A stretch of 21,608 nucleotides of DNA. Origin: a virus. This document shows positions 1-6,807 of this stretch, one piece after another; the stretch's first letter is position 1, and each line of letters opens with the position of its first letter. The stretch covers positions 1-21,608 of IMG/VR virus record IMGVR_UViG_3300049846_001912; one strand, given 5' to 3'. A program made the position numbers and the translations under genes. A model generated the notes under the pieces. It was given only the letters and a program-made list of their open reading frames with translations. It made no database searches and was not told the DNA's origin.

Positions 1-1060
1 CGATCTTGGCCGACCAGTAACCGGTCGTCTGTGCGTTGACCAAGAGCATTTCGAGGATTTCAAGATCGATTTCCAACGAAATGTATTCGGACAACATAGC
101 AGTCAATTCGGCTTCTGCGTCGATCGAATGGTACGCGTTCAAGTCCTGCGCGAGTTCAGGCGTCCAAACGGCCTTCAACTTACGGGTCTTAGCAACGATA
201 GGCTCGGAGCGAAGCTGCAAGTTGATTTCCGGAATAACGAGGTCAACACCACCAGAATCCTGGTTCGAAGAACCAAGGGTATCTTCGAAGTCGCCACGGG
301 TCGAATCCGTTGGCTGCTTCGAGTATTGAACCATCGTGATCGTATTGCCGACGTTGGCAACGAACGTAATGACGGTCTGGTCAGCATTCAAACGAGTGTA
401 TGCTGGAAGCCAGCCGGTTGCAGCAGAACCGTTGGCGAGCAACGGAATGAACGACTTGGCTGCGGTCAAATCAGCGTTCGTCAAGCCCGAGACGGACATC
501 GAGTATTCGGCAAGACCAGTGATGGAAACACCAGACTCGTAGTTGACCGATGCGGTCGTTGCGGACTGCGAAACAGCTGGGGTAACGGACGCCGAGACGT
601 CATTGATGGAGTAGCCGAAACGGCCTGCGCCATACAAACCACCCGTTGGGACGGTTGCGGAACCCGAGGTCGTACCATACAATGAATTACCAACGGTGAA
701 CGGCTTGACGCTCGTTCCGTACTGGAAATCCATGTAGAAGATAAGGCCGGACGGAAGATTCATCGGCTGAACGGACACGAATTCCTTCGCGGCAATTTCA
801 CCGAAGACCTTACGAACGAGCGGAAGGGCAACACCCGACCACTGTTCGGCATTTGCGCCACCGGTCTTGTTGTTTTCTGTAACGAGCTGGCGGGCCTGGT
901 TCTCAAGGAGAACTGCCATGCTACCGCGGTCGTTATCGGACTTCATACCTTCGAGAAGACCCGTCTTTTCCCACTTCTTGGACAATCCACGGGATTGTGC
1001 CAGAAGGGCATCAAGAGGAGTCGAGCTCTCCGATATCAGTTTGCTTAGATCAAAACTCAT
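1..1060 (-). CDS. 23: Major capsid protein, T4 gp23-like (3' end cut by window edge)
   Basis: This is the hexameric shell subunit of the T4-type head. I translated the first 353 codons by hand from the ATG at 1060; the frame stays open to the window edge, so the C-terminus is missing. T4 gp23 hallmarks are visible: an N-terminal LLEG/LLENQ delta-like region, then LVRKVF...VQPMNLPSGLIF around residues 81-102, and near the left edge KLKAVWTPELAQDLNAYHSI followed by AEAEL, which matches the gp23 signature KLKAxWxPExAQDL. Two candidate prohead-protease sites lie in the N-terminal arm: LLE37|G38 and, at the position equivalent to the T4 processing site, VTE62|N63. The gene lies 21 bp downstream of the scaffold gene, with AGGT about 10 nt before the ATG. 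It was probably missed by start-to-stop ORF calling because it has no stop codon in the window. Family assignment is very secure. Confidence 0.95.
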   Translation of the reverse strand, partial: MSFDLSKLISESSTPLDALLAQSRGLSKKWEKTGLLEGMKSDNDRGSMAVLLENQARQLVTENNKTGGANAEQWSGVALPLVRKVFGEIAAKEFVSVQPMNLPSGLIFYMDFQYGTSVKPFTVGNSLYGTTSGSATVPTGGLYGAGRFGYSINDVSASVTPAVSQSATTASVNYESGVSITGLAEYSMSVSGLTNADLTAAKSFIPLLANGSAATGWLPAYTRLNADQTVITFVANVGNTITMVQYSKQPTDSTRGDFEDTLGSSNQDSGGVDLVIPEINLQLRSEPIVAKTRKLKAVWTPELAQDLNAYHSIDAEAELTAMLSEYISLEIDLEILEMLLVNAQTTGYWSAKI

Positions 1061-1081
1061 ATTGGGATACCTGTGTTAAAG

Positions 1082-2338
1082 TTAGTTAGCGTCTGGACGA
1101 ATTCCAGCGAGCTTTTGCATACGGGCGCGATGTACATCGCCACCTTCGTTTAGAACTTGTGCTGTCTTCGACTTGGTAGAAGCGACAGGCTTCGATGCGC
1201 CTTCAGTGATCTTGGCAGCAATCTTGCGTGCGGTATTTCCACTACCCTTGGCCATCAACGTTTCAGCCAATGTGGTGAATACAATCTTCGCTTCACGAAG
1301 TGTCGTAGCGCGGTCAAGCTGTTCCACAACCTTCTTCTTCTGATCTTCGGCAAGGTTGAACTTACGGAAAATCTTGGTCGTGTACATTAACTTGGAGTTA
1401 AGCAACGTGACCTCGTTGATACGATTACGAAGTAGGACAATAACAGAGCGGTGCTCGCGGAGTGAACGCTTGAGCTCAACGTTTTCAGAAGCAATATTGG
1501 CGTTCGTTTCATCGACGCTCTCTGCTTCCATTTCACGAAGAATTTCGTCTAGGTCTACTTCTTCATCCACAGAACCCTTAGCCTTCGTAAAGTCCTTGGT
1601 GCCAAAGGCGTTTCCAGCCAATTCTGCACCTGGCTTTACTTCCTTGCCACCGTTCACGCCATCCTTGGCGGTCGGGGACTTGCCGTCGCGGGAGACGCCA
1701 TCTTCTGGCTGTCCTGGTACGGTTTCTTCTAGTTCCTCATTACCAGCGAACTTACCTGCCATTGCGTGCTTGCCGGCCTGTGCAGTGTTCCAGTTTTCCA
1801 TTTCTGGCTCTGGTTCGTCACCGAACTGGTCGGGCTCACCACCGAACTCATCGGCGCCGCCTGCGGCACCACCCATCTGGAGATCGGCTTCAAGTTCACG
1901 AATGATAGCTTCAAGGTCGAGCTCATCGCCGCCTTCTTCGCCACCGAATTCGTCACCTTCTTCGCCACCGAGCTCTGCCGGGGCGGTAGCAGCGGTTGGA
2001 TCGCCGCCGAAATCATCAACACCTTCGCCCATCGGTTCCTGTTCGATGCCGGGATTTTCGATATCCGACGAACTGGAAGCGGAAGCGGAAGGCTTCTTTG
2101 GTGCGGGCTCATCAACGGTCGTACCGCTACCACCGATATCAGACGAATCGAGTTTCTTCTGTTCGTCTACGGACTCTTCGTCCATTGTTTCTTGTTCATT
2201 ACGAAGCTTGGCCGTGAGCATCGACGTCAACTGGGGCTTGAAGGCCTCCTTTAATGTCAGCATTGCGTTAGCAATAGCAGCATCCTTGACAGTCTTAGCA
2301 TCGGCAATCGCTTCGGAGAGAAGTCGGTCTTTTGCCAT
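1082..2338 (-). CDS. 22: Prohead core/scaffold protein, T4 gp22-like
   Basis: This 418-residue protein is the likely internal scaffold on which the capsid assembles; it should be proteolysed and expelled before packaging. Residues 50-275 are very acidic and low in complexity (EELGGEEGDEFGGEE-type runs, Gly/Asp/Glu rich). Residues 284-362 form a conserved helical domain containing the LLNSKLMYTTKIFRKFNL and LDRATTLREAKIVFTTLAET signatures of T4-like scaffold proteins. Five (L/I)xE|(A/G) protease sites are visible: LSE9|A, LKE31|A, LRE349|A, ITE379|G and LNE398|G. I chose the ATG at 2338 (MAKDR); a TTG five codons upstream (2353) is possible but has no better SD. The gene sits directly upstream of gp23, as in T4, and 31 bp after an intrinsic terminator. 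The long antisense ORF over it is a by-product of Glu/Asp-rich codons. Confidence 0.88.
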   Translation of the reverse strand: MAKDRLLSEAIADAKTVKDAAIANAMLTLKEAFKPQLTSMLTAKLRNEQETMDEESVDEQKKLDSSDIGGSGTTVDEPAPKKPSASASSSSDIENPGIEQEPMGEGVDDFGGDPTAATAPAELGGEEGDEFGGEEGGDELDLEAIIRELEADLQMGGAAGGADEFGGEPDQFGDEPEPEMENWNTAQAGKHAMAGKFAGNEELEETVPGQPEDGVSRDGKSPTAKDGVNGGKEVKPGAELAGNAFGTKDFTKAKGSVDEEVDLDEILREMEAESVDETNANIASENVELKRSLREHRSVIVLLRNRINEVTLLNSKLMYTTKIFRKFNLAEDQKKKVVEQLDRATTLREAKIVFTTLAETLMAKGSGNTARKIAAKITEGASKPVASTKSKTAQVLNEGGDVHRARMQKLAGIRPDAN

Positions 2339-2368
2339 AGTATTATTACCCAATGCGTACAGAGACGC

Positions 2369-2391
2369 AAAAAAGGCTATTCAGAGCCTTT
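2369..2391 (-). terminator. Rho-independent terminator between the bS21-like gene and the scaffold gene
   Basis: Read on the minus strand, AAAGGCT pairs perfectly with AGCCTTT around a 6-nt loop (CTGAAT), and the stem runs straight into six T residues. This is a textbook intrinsic terminator. It ends the long upstream head operon and lies only 31 bp before the scaffold ATG, so expression of the scaffold and capsid genes needs read-through, antitermination, processing or a promoter in the preceding 100 bp. Confidence 0.85.
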
Positions 2392-2415
2392 ATCGGTGAG
2401 ATAGAAGTCACCCGC

Positions 2416-2433
2416 ACGCTTTAGCAAAAGCGT
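2416..2433 (-). promoter_or_regulatory. Perfect stem-loop upstream of the terminator
   Basis: On the minus strand ACGCTTT pairs with AAAGCGT around a TGCT loop (7-bp perfect stem). No U-tract follows, so it is not itself a terminator. It precedes the terminator by 24 bp in the 2339-2492 gap. It could be an RNA-processing or stabilising hairpin, or a protein-binding site. The function is inferred from position only. I saw no convincing -35/-10 pair or exact T4 late promoter (TATAAATA) in sense orientation in this gap. Confidence 0.5.
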
Positions 2434-2492
2434 ATTCTGTGATCTTGAAATAAATAGACTGTATTCAGTTGTAACGCACGAATTTGTAACAA

Positions 2493-2768
2493 TTAGATAT
2501 CGAATGTATCCGTTTTTGACCACTGAGACTTTCGACTATCACGCTTTCTACGCTTGATGGCTTCGTTTTTTCGATATCGCTTGTATTTGGACGGCGTCAT
2601 ATACGCCTCACGTTCCCGCAGTTCATTCATGATTTCGCTTTTCTTTATGCGCTTTTTGAATTCACGAAGGGCCACATCAACGGCGGCACGATCTTTTTTG
2701 GCATCGCCGGTGTTGTTAACAAATACTTCTAATCCAATGGATTTTACAGACTTTTTCTTTTGGGACAT
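2493..2768 (-). CDS. rpsU: bS21-like ribosomal protein encoded by the phage
   Basis: This 91-residue, very basic protein has the core (residues 28-80) of small-subunit ribosomal protein bS21: a VDVALREFKKRIKKSEIM segment matching the bS21 pattern of FDVALRRFKR-type residues, then ELREREAYMTPS and an Arg/Lys-rich tail RKNEAIKRRKRDSRK. It carries about 20 extra N-terminal residues compared with E. coli bS21 (71 aa). In the ribosome bS21 sits near the 3' end of 16S rRNA, close to the anti-SD, and supports initiation. Phage-encoded bS21 is known from uncultivated and some cultivated phages; the proposed role is to replace host bS21 and bias translation toward phage mRNA. A good SD (AAGGG, 5 nt spacer) precedes the ATG. 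It is the last gene before the terminator at 2369-2391. Homology call is strong; role is inferred. Confidence 0.85.
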   Translation of the reverse strand: MSQKKKSVKSIGLEVFVNNTGDAKKDRAAVDVALREFKKRIKKSEIMNELREREAYMTPSKYKRYRKNEAIKRRKRDSRKSQWSKTDTFDI

Positions 2769-2775
2769 TCAACCC

Positions 2776-3225
2776 TTAACCTTTTGTTGGAGGAACAATA
2801 CGGGATACGTCGGTGTCAGCAACGGCTTCGGCACGGGAGAATTCAGTAACGGTACCACCCACACCACCGGCGCGGGCGAACTCGGTGACCGTACCACCGA
2901 CACCACCAAATCCTGCTTCTTCGACAGCGGCGCCAGCGCTCTGAATTCTTGCCACATCCACTTGCTTCTGACGAGACGACTTGGAAACATACTGCATAAC
3001 GTCAATACCACCCAGTGCGCCAAGGAAAATCAACCAGTTATTGTCGATTGGCATTGGTGACGCCGTACCACCTGTCAAGGCGGCACGTTCTGCTGCGGCC
3101 CAGAACGACAACCAATACGTTACGGCTGTGCCGGACGCAAGAATCGTCGTTACCAGAATACGAACATTTGTGAAAGAGATTTTATTGAAGATGTCGATCA
3201 GTTGATCAAGTTTAGTCATGTTCAT
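2776..3225 (-). CDS. Small membrane protein with tandem 13-residue repeats, unknown function
   Basis: This 149-residue protein is not recognised. It has two likely membrane helices: about residues 22-45 (VRILVTTILASG...WLSFWAAA) and about 64-80 (WLIFLGALGGIDVMQYV). A charged linker (SKSSRQKQVD) follows, then a Gly-rich tail with two adjacent copies of GGVGGTVTEF(A/S)RA (residues 107-132). Size and topology are compatible with a class II-type holin. Its position inside the head block also fits a membrane anchor for prohead assembly, as T4 gp40 assists portal initiation at the membrane. Both roles are inference. The first of two close ATGs is chosen because CAGGTAA lies at a suitable distance; that SD overlaps the stop codon of the upstream gene, 4 bp away. 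Confidence 0.75.
   Translation of the reverse strand: MNMTKLDQLIDIFNKISFTNVRILVTTILASGTAVTYWLSFWAAAERAALTGGTASPMPIDNNWLIFLGALGGIDVMQYVSKSSRQKQVDVARIQSAGAAVEEAGFGGVGGTVTEFARAGGVGGTVTEFSRAEAVADTDVSRIVPPTKG
2830..2907 (-). repeat. Tandem 39-bp repeat (two copies) coding GGVGGTVTEF(A/S)RA
   Basis: Two adjacent in-frame 39-bp units encode residues 107-119 and 120-132 of the membrane protein. They differ by one residue (A or S), with several silent changes in the DNA. This is a recent local duplication in the C-terminal tail. Confidence 0.8.
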
Positions 3226-3229
3226 TCGG

Positions 3230-4012
3230 TTACCTGATTAGTTTCCACGCAGCTCGAATTTGTGTTTCGCGTGGGAGCGTGTCAAAACGAACCAATTGAT
3301 CTCCACGTAACTGTTCTCGTGCCAATCGAACGATACGTTCGGATAGGCCCTTTGCACGCTTGTAACCTTCACTTTCTTTCTTAATCCCCACTTCTTCTTC
3401 GTCTTCGGGTGCTACGGACAGAGCAGGATCATCCATATTGTGTGGGCCTTGATTATCAACAGCGGCAGGAGGAAAGGCACCGCCCATATTGTCTACCTGG
3501 CCACCTTCATGGGACATCTGTGCGGCGTGTTCTGGATCCACGGGTTCCTTACCCGTATTCTGTGCGACGATTTCTTCGCCATCACCAGCATCGTAGGACT
3601 GTTGTTCGCCCTCAGGACCTACTCCACTACCACCGATCTCAAAATATCGTTCGAGCACGCGTCCCATGTCATCATACAACGCGGACATACGCTGGCGGAG
3701 CGTGTCGTGTTCTGCGGCCACCTTGCCGAATTCAGCAACGTAGCCTTTGATTTCCTTCATATTGCGCTTAATCGTATGTTGGTCAAACCAATCATCCGTT
3801 TCACTCATAATGGCCGATTCAGCAGTTTGTGCGATTGCGGCAAGTTTCTGTGCCATCTCACCCATCGTCATTTGAGACTTGAAGTGTTGTCCATACTCAT
3901 TGTATTGGCCAACTACTTCATGAAATCGTTGGTGTGAGTCATTCTGCGGCGGTGCAGAATGACCCTGTTCAATAAATTCAACGAGTGTGGCGAGCGTTGG
4001 TGCCTTTGCCAT
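3230..4012 (-). CDS. Conserved T4-like phage protein of the head block, function unknown
   Basis: This 260-residue soluble protein has a conserved-looking helical N-terminal half (residues 30-127) with YNEYGQHFKS, MGEMAQKLAAIAQ, a TDDWFDQHTIKRNMKEIKGY segment and RMSALYDDMGRVLERYFE. I recall this pattern from hypothetical proteins next to the head genes of marine T4-like phages, but could not check it. Residues 130-205 are an acidic, Gly/Pro-rich linker, and the last 50 residues form a basic helical segment. No catalytic motif was seen. The good SD GGAG and 2-bp spacing to the upstream gene support the ATG at 4012. A prohead core or assembly role is inferred from its position between the protease and scaffold genes. 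Confidence 0.78.
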   Translation of the reverse strand: MAKAPTLATLVEFIEQGHSAPPQNDSHQRFHEVVGQYNEYGQHFKSQMTMGEMAQKLAAIAQTAESAIMSETDDWFDQHTIKRNMKEIKGYVAEFGKVAAEHDTLRQRMSALYDDMGRVLERYFEIGGSGVGPEGEQQSYDAGDGEEIVAQNTGKEPVDPEHAAQMSHEGGQVDNMGGAFPPAAVDNQGPHNMDDPALSVAPEDEEEVGIKKESEGYKRAKGLSERIVRLAREQLRGDQLVRFDTLPRETQIRAAWKLIR

Positions 4013-4014
4013 AA

Positions 4015-4650
4015 TTACTTCTCCGTTTTCTTACGGTCTGAATAGGAACCGGTTTTTAATTTGTCACTGGCCGTACGAATGCCCGAGGCACGCTTGCGAA
4101 ATTTGCTATAGTCAGTATCAGTAGCCTGTCCGCTTAGTGCTTTCTTTACTGGTTCACGCATGCTGTTTTGTGATTTTGCCTTGTATGATTGCAACGTGGA
4201 TTGGTTGAGTTCATTGGTCACTGACTCACTGGCGCGTTTGGTTATCGTATCGGTGGCCGTGGCAATTCCGCGTTCACGTTTATCTGACTTTCTAGCATGC
4301 TTATCACGTTCCGAATAATTCGTTGTGGTTTGTGCATCTTGTGCACCGGTATTGTATCCATGATGGATGGCACTTCCCGCGGCTTTTTTGACATACGAAC
4401 CCAATGTTGAAGTTTTGAGTTCATTCGTCGCTTTCTTACTCGAATCGTTCTTATAGGCATTGGCGGCGGCTTTATTCTTAGCTTCATCGGGACCATACCA
4501 ATAATTTACCACACCATTATTGTTCTTAGCTGCCCACCCCTTATTCTTAGTCTTCCATGCGCTGCCGTTTGGCATTTCTTTGGCCGCAAACTCTTCTAGA
4601 AACAATTCTAGTTCATTACGGACCATCAATCGAAGTTCGTTTAACTTCAT
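4015..4650 (-). CDS. Lys-rich phage protein with duplicated NELxxSTLxSY module (probable virion/internal protein)
   Basis: The 211-residue product starts at the ATG at 4650, 1 bp after the protease stop; an upstream in-frame start at 4680 would overlap the protease gene and is rejected. After an N-terminal acidic helix (NELRLMVRNELELFLEEF) comes a GWAAKNNNGVVNYWYGPDEA segment resembling a short motif seen in other phage proteins. Two copies of a module of about 60-70 residues follow: TNELKTSTLGSYVKKA...YSERDK...GIATATD (75-140) and TNELNQSTLQSYKAKS...YSKFRKR...GIRTASD (145-200). STLxSYxxKA is a recurrent motif in phage proteins of unknown function. The high Lys/Arg content would suit a DNA-contacting internal head protein, but that is inference. 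No enzyme motif was seen. Confidence 0.75.
   Translation of the reverse strand: MKLNELRLMVRNELELFLEEFAAKEMPNGSAWKTKNKGWAAKNNNGVVNYWYGPDEAKNKAAANAYKNDSSKKATNELKTSTLGSYVKKAAGSAIHHGYNTGAQDAQTTTNYSERDKHARKSDKRERGIATATDTITKRASESVTNELNQSTLQSYKAKSQNSMREPVKKALSGQATDTDYSKFRKRASGIRTASDKLKTGSYSDRKKTEK
4051..4428 (-). repeat. Tandemly duplicated protein module in the Lys-rich gene
   Basis: Unit 1 (about 4231-4428) and unit 2 (about 4051-4218) each encode TNELxxSTLxSYxxK, then a YS(E/K) element, then RxxGIxTAxD. The units are diverged at DNA level, so the duplication is old. Boundaries are approximate. Confidence 0.65.
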
Positions 4651-4651
4651 A

Positions 4652-5242
4652 TTAAACCCCCATTTCGGTGATGAAATCACGAATCAACGAATCGATAGTT
4701 TCATATTTATTTGTTTGTATCTTCACTCCCTCATTGAGAAAGGCGCCATGCGTGGAAGGATTCGACACGAGATCGAAACAGATCAAGTTGAAGTCATCTT
4801 CGACTTCGACCTTACCTTCACCCAACGATCGAACGGAACCGACGCCGCGGGAGGATACACCGAGACGGATACCATTCTTCAACAGCTCACGGACGATATT
4901 ACCAGATGGGGTACTCAATACTTCGACCGTACCACAGAGATCGTCACCTTCCCAATGCATTTCCACAATGTTGTGTGACACGTTCTTCAAATTGACAACC
5001 GTCGAGTCCGGGTGATCTAATTCACCAAGAGCACGACGTTGTTTGATGAAATCCGTATCATATTTCGAGGATTCTCGCATCAAAATGTTCTTAGGATACG
5101 AACGACCGTTCTGATTCTCGGCATCTGCACGTTGGAGAATGCCCTTGATTTTGATTGGGGCATTCGGATTGGCAGCAGATTCAGCAAGAATCTGATTCTG
5201 GTCGTACGCTAGTGGAAAATATTCAACTAAGAGGGTTTTCAT
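4652..5242 (-). CDS. 21: Prohead maturation protease, T4 gp21-like
   Basis: This 196-residue serine protease cleaves core and capsid proteins inside the prohead. Family features: an N-terminal IKIKGILQRADAENQNGRSYP segment, GELDHPDS with the likely catalytic His77, HWEGDDLCGTVEVL, the LGVSSRGVG motif with the nucleophilic Ser (130 or 131), and FDLVSNPS with a conserved Asp157. A LNE171|G172 site near the C-terminus fits the enzyme's own (L/I)xE|(A/G) specificity and suggests self-cleavage. I chose the ATG at 5242 (MKTLLVEY), with AAGG upstream and 1 bp after the previous stop; a longer form from 5275 would overlap the upstream gene and has a weaker context. The position between portal and scaffold matches T4. 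Confidence 0.92.
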   Translation of the reverse strand: MKTLLVEYFPLAYDQNQILAESAANPNAPIKIKGILQRADAENQNGRSYPKNILMRESSKYDTDFIKQRRALGELDHPDSTVVNLKNVSHNIVEMHWEGDDLCGTVEVLSTPSGNIVRELLKNGIRLGVSSRGVGSVRSLGEGKVEVEDDFNLICFDLVSNPSTHGAFLNEGVKIQTNKYETIDSLIRDFITEMGV

Positions 5243-5243
5243 A

Positions 5244-5939
5244 TTAGGCCTTGAGTTCGCGGAGACGGTTAGCAATAGACACTAGTTTGCCTTCGAGTTT
5301 GGCGAGTCCCTTCGCGGTACTCTTCCACATTTCTCCACTTTGGAGATTGGTTTCGGTCTTGAGTCGAGCGTTCATACGAACTACACGGTCAAGTTCTGAC
5401 AACTGTGCGTTGATTTCACGAATGGCACGGCCGATCTTTTGTCGAGGCGTACCTTCGGCCATCTTATAGGTCACATATCGGTTTTCCGATACAATAGATT
5501 CGGAAGTAGTACGTTGTGCCGACGATTCCCGTGCTTTATCCTCACGAGCTCGTTCCAATGCTTGTTGCAGGCTACGAACCTTCTGTTTCAAACTATAGTG
5601 CGGTCCACCGAATCCACCAGATCCACCGGCACTTGTAAATGTTTGACCTTTTGTTCGTTCCGTGGCATTCGCCAACTTTTCTTTTGCTGATTTTAATTGT
5701 TGTTCGATTCTAGCAATATCTGCGTCAGCATCTTCTTTCAATGCCCCACCGTTACCACCAAATTTCACAGGAGTGTGATCTTTCTTATCGATGCCTTTCT
5801 TCTGTGGTTTCTTACCCTTTGGACCTACGAATGCACCGGGAATCATGTAGCCTGGAGTGGCGGAGGACGATGTGACTTCGTCTAATTCTTCATCTTTCAA
5901 TTCTCGAATCAACCCGCGAAGTGCATCATTGTGTGACAT
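5244..5939 (-). CDS. Conserved phage protein with SSATPGY motif and coiled coils, function unknown
   Basis: The product has 231 residues. Near the N-terminus is DEVTSSSATPGYMIPGAF, followed by a Lys/Gly-rich segment; a similar T-S-T-x-x-GY-x-x-P-x-AF motif recurs in phage proteins, often in the head gene region. Residues 73-95 and 116-137 look like coiled coil, separated by a Gly-rich hinge. The C-terminal 70 residues (TPRQKIGRAIREINAQLSEL...LAKLEGKLVSIANRLREL) form a conserved-looking helical bundle. No catalytic residues were recognised. An almost perfect SD (AAAGGAGG at 5946-5953) sits 6 nt before the ATG at 5939 and decides this start over a TTG two codons upstream. It overlaps the previous gene by 14 bp. 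An assembly role is inferred from position only. Confidence 0.78.
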   Translation of the reverse strand: MSHNDALRGLIRELKDEELDEVTSSSATPGYMIPGAFVGPKGKKPQKKGIDKKDHTPVKFGGNGGALKEDADADIARIEQQLKSAKEKLANATERTKGQTFTSAGGSGGFGGPHYSLKQKVRSLQQALERAREDKARESSAQRTTSESIVSENRYVTYKMAEGTPRQKIGRAIREINAQLSELDRVVRMNARLKTETNLQSGEMWKSTAKGLAKLEGKLVSIANRLRELKA

Positions 5940-6807
5940 TTTCAACCTCCTTTACGATCTGATATGCCACCATCATCGCGGTGATTTCTGAATCCTTAAT
6001 GGCTTTCTTCTTACCAATGGTACCCAATTGTGAAACCACTTCATTCAATTTGATCTGAATAATACGGTCTTGAACTCGATTCAGCTTCTTCTTGAGTTCC
6101 TGTTGGAGAGCCGGCACTTCTCGTCGAACGTATTCATACAGGGTAGTTTGACTAGAAATATCGTTAATGTATTCACGTAGTAAGTCTTTCTGCTTATCAT
6201 TCAATCCTTCATACTTCTCATTGAATCGATCAATCAAAATCTTGTAAGTCAGTAAACGTAAGTCTTCAGTTTGGTTTTTGAATTCTTCAAGAAGTGCCGA
6301 CTCCTTGCTTTCCTGCTTAGCATTGGTACCCAATAGATGTTCCAACACCGCAAATCGTGCCGAGGCCACATCCTGAATATTCAGAATGGTGTCCTTACTG
6401 TGTCGGGATTCGGTGAGGAAGGTTTTGTAGATGGACGCATGAAGCTTATAAGACGGAATCTTACAGGACATGAACGTCTTCAGGTCGTAATGTTCCTGAA
6501 TTTCACGAATGAGGTCGTATTTTTCGTGCGCCAGCTTCTTTTCATCCAGCGTCTTTCGCTGATTGATGACCATATCAAGGAATTGTAGCGCACGGCTTTC
6601 GCTGAGTTTGTTCGTATTCAGCACCGCTTGATACAACTGCAACTCTTTGCCGAGTTCGCGTTGTCCACCAAAATATTTTTGAAGTAGGTCCAGTGCGTGG
6701 GAGGAGGAACGACCTTCCAATGTATCGGAAGTGATCTGTCGTACCAGGACTTCAAACAATAAGCCGGTGTTTTTGATTTTTGAATGTGCTACGGTAATCC
6801 CTTTCAT
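5926..6807 (-). CDS. Conserved T4-like phage protein between portal and protease, function unknown
   Basis: This 293-residue, mostly helical protein starts MKGITVAHSKIKNTGLLFEVLVRQITSDTLEG. The KIKNTGxLFExLVRQIT segment looks strongly conserved, and I recall similar hypothetical proteins in marine T4-like phages, although no search was possible. A long central helical region contains KYFGGQRELGKELQLYQ and the SYKLHASIYKTFL segment. The C-terminal third is charged and coiled-coil-like (REVPALQQELKKKLNRVQDR). No signal peptide, membrane helix or catalytic motif is evident. GGAG lies 10 nt before the ATG. The ATG forms an ATGA overlap with the end of a 20-codon ORF upstream. In T4 this interval carries the small core genes 67 and 68; this protein is much larger and is not clearly related to them. 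Confidence 0.78.
   Translation of the reverse strand: MKGITVAHSKIKNTGLLFEVLVRQITSDTLEGRSSSHALDLLQKYFGGQRELGKELQLYQAVLNTNKLSESRALQFLDMVINQRKTLDEKKLAHEKYDLIREIQEHYDLKTFMSCKIPSYKLHASIYKTFLTESRHSKDTILNIQDVASARFAVLEHLLGTNAKQESKESALLEEFKNQTEDLRLLTYKILIDRFNEKYEGLNDKQKDLLREYINDISSQTTLYEYVRREVPALQQELKKKLNRVQDRIIQIKLNEVVSQLGTIGKKKAIKDSEITAMMVAYQIVKEVENVTQ

Noticed and set aside
128-685. 185-residue plus-strand ORF at the left edge
   Set aside because: Antisense to the capsid gene, which has unmistakable gp23 signatures in the minus strand.
1356-2399. 347-residue plus-strand ORF opposite the scaffold gene
   Set aside because: Its Ser/Pro/Arg-rich sequence is the reverse complement of acidic Glu/Asp/Gly codons in the scaffold gene; no SD or motif.
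2339-2492. Short GTG-initiated frame of about 23 codons through the terminator region
   Set aside because: No SD, it runs through the terminator stem and does not resemble a protein.
4704-4711. AATAAATA on the minus strand, 54 bp before the Lys-rich gene, as a late promoter
   Set aside because: Only 7 of 8 matches, inside the protease coding sequence where it is explained by Asn-Lys-Tyr codons; no supporting spacing evidence.
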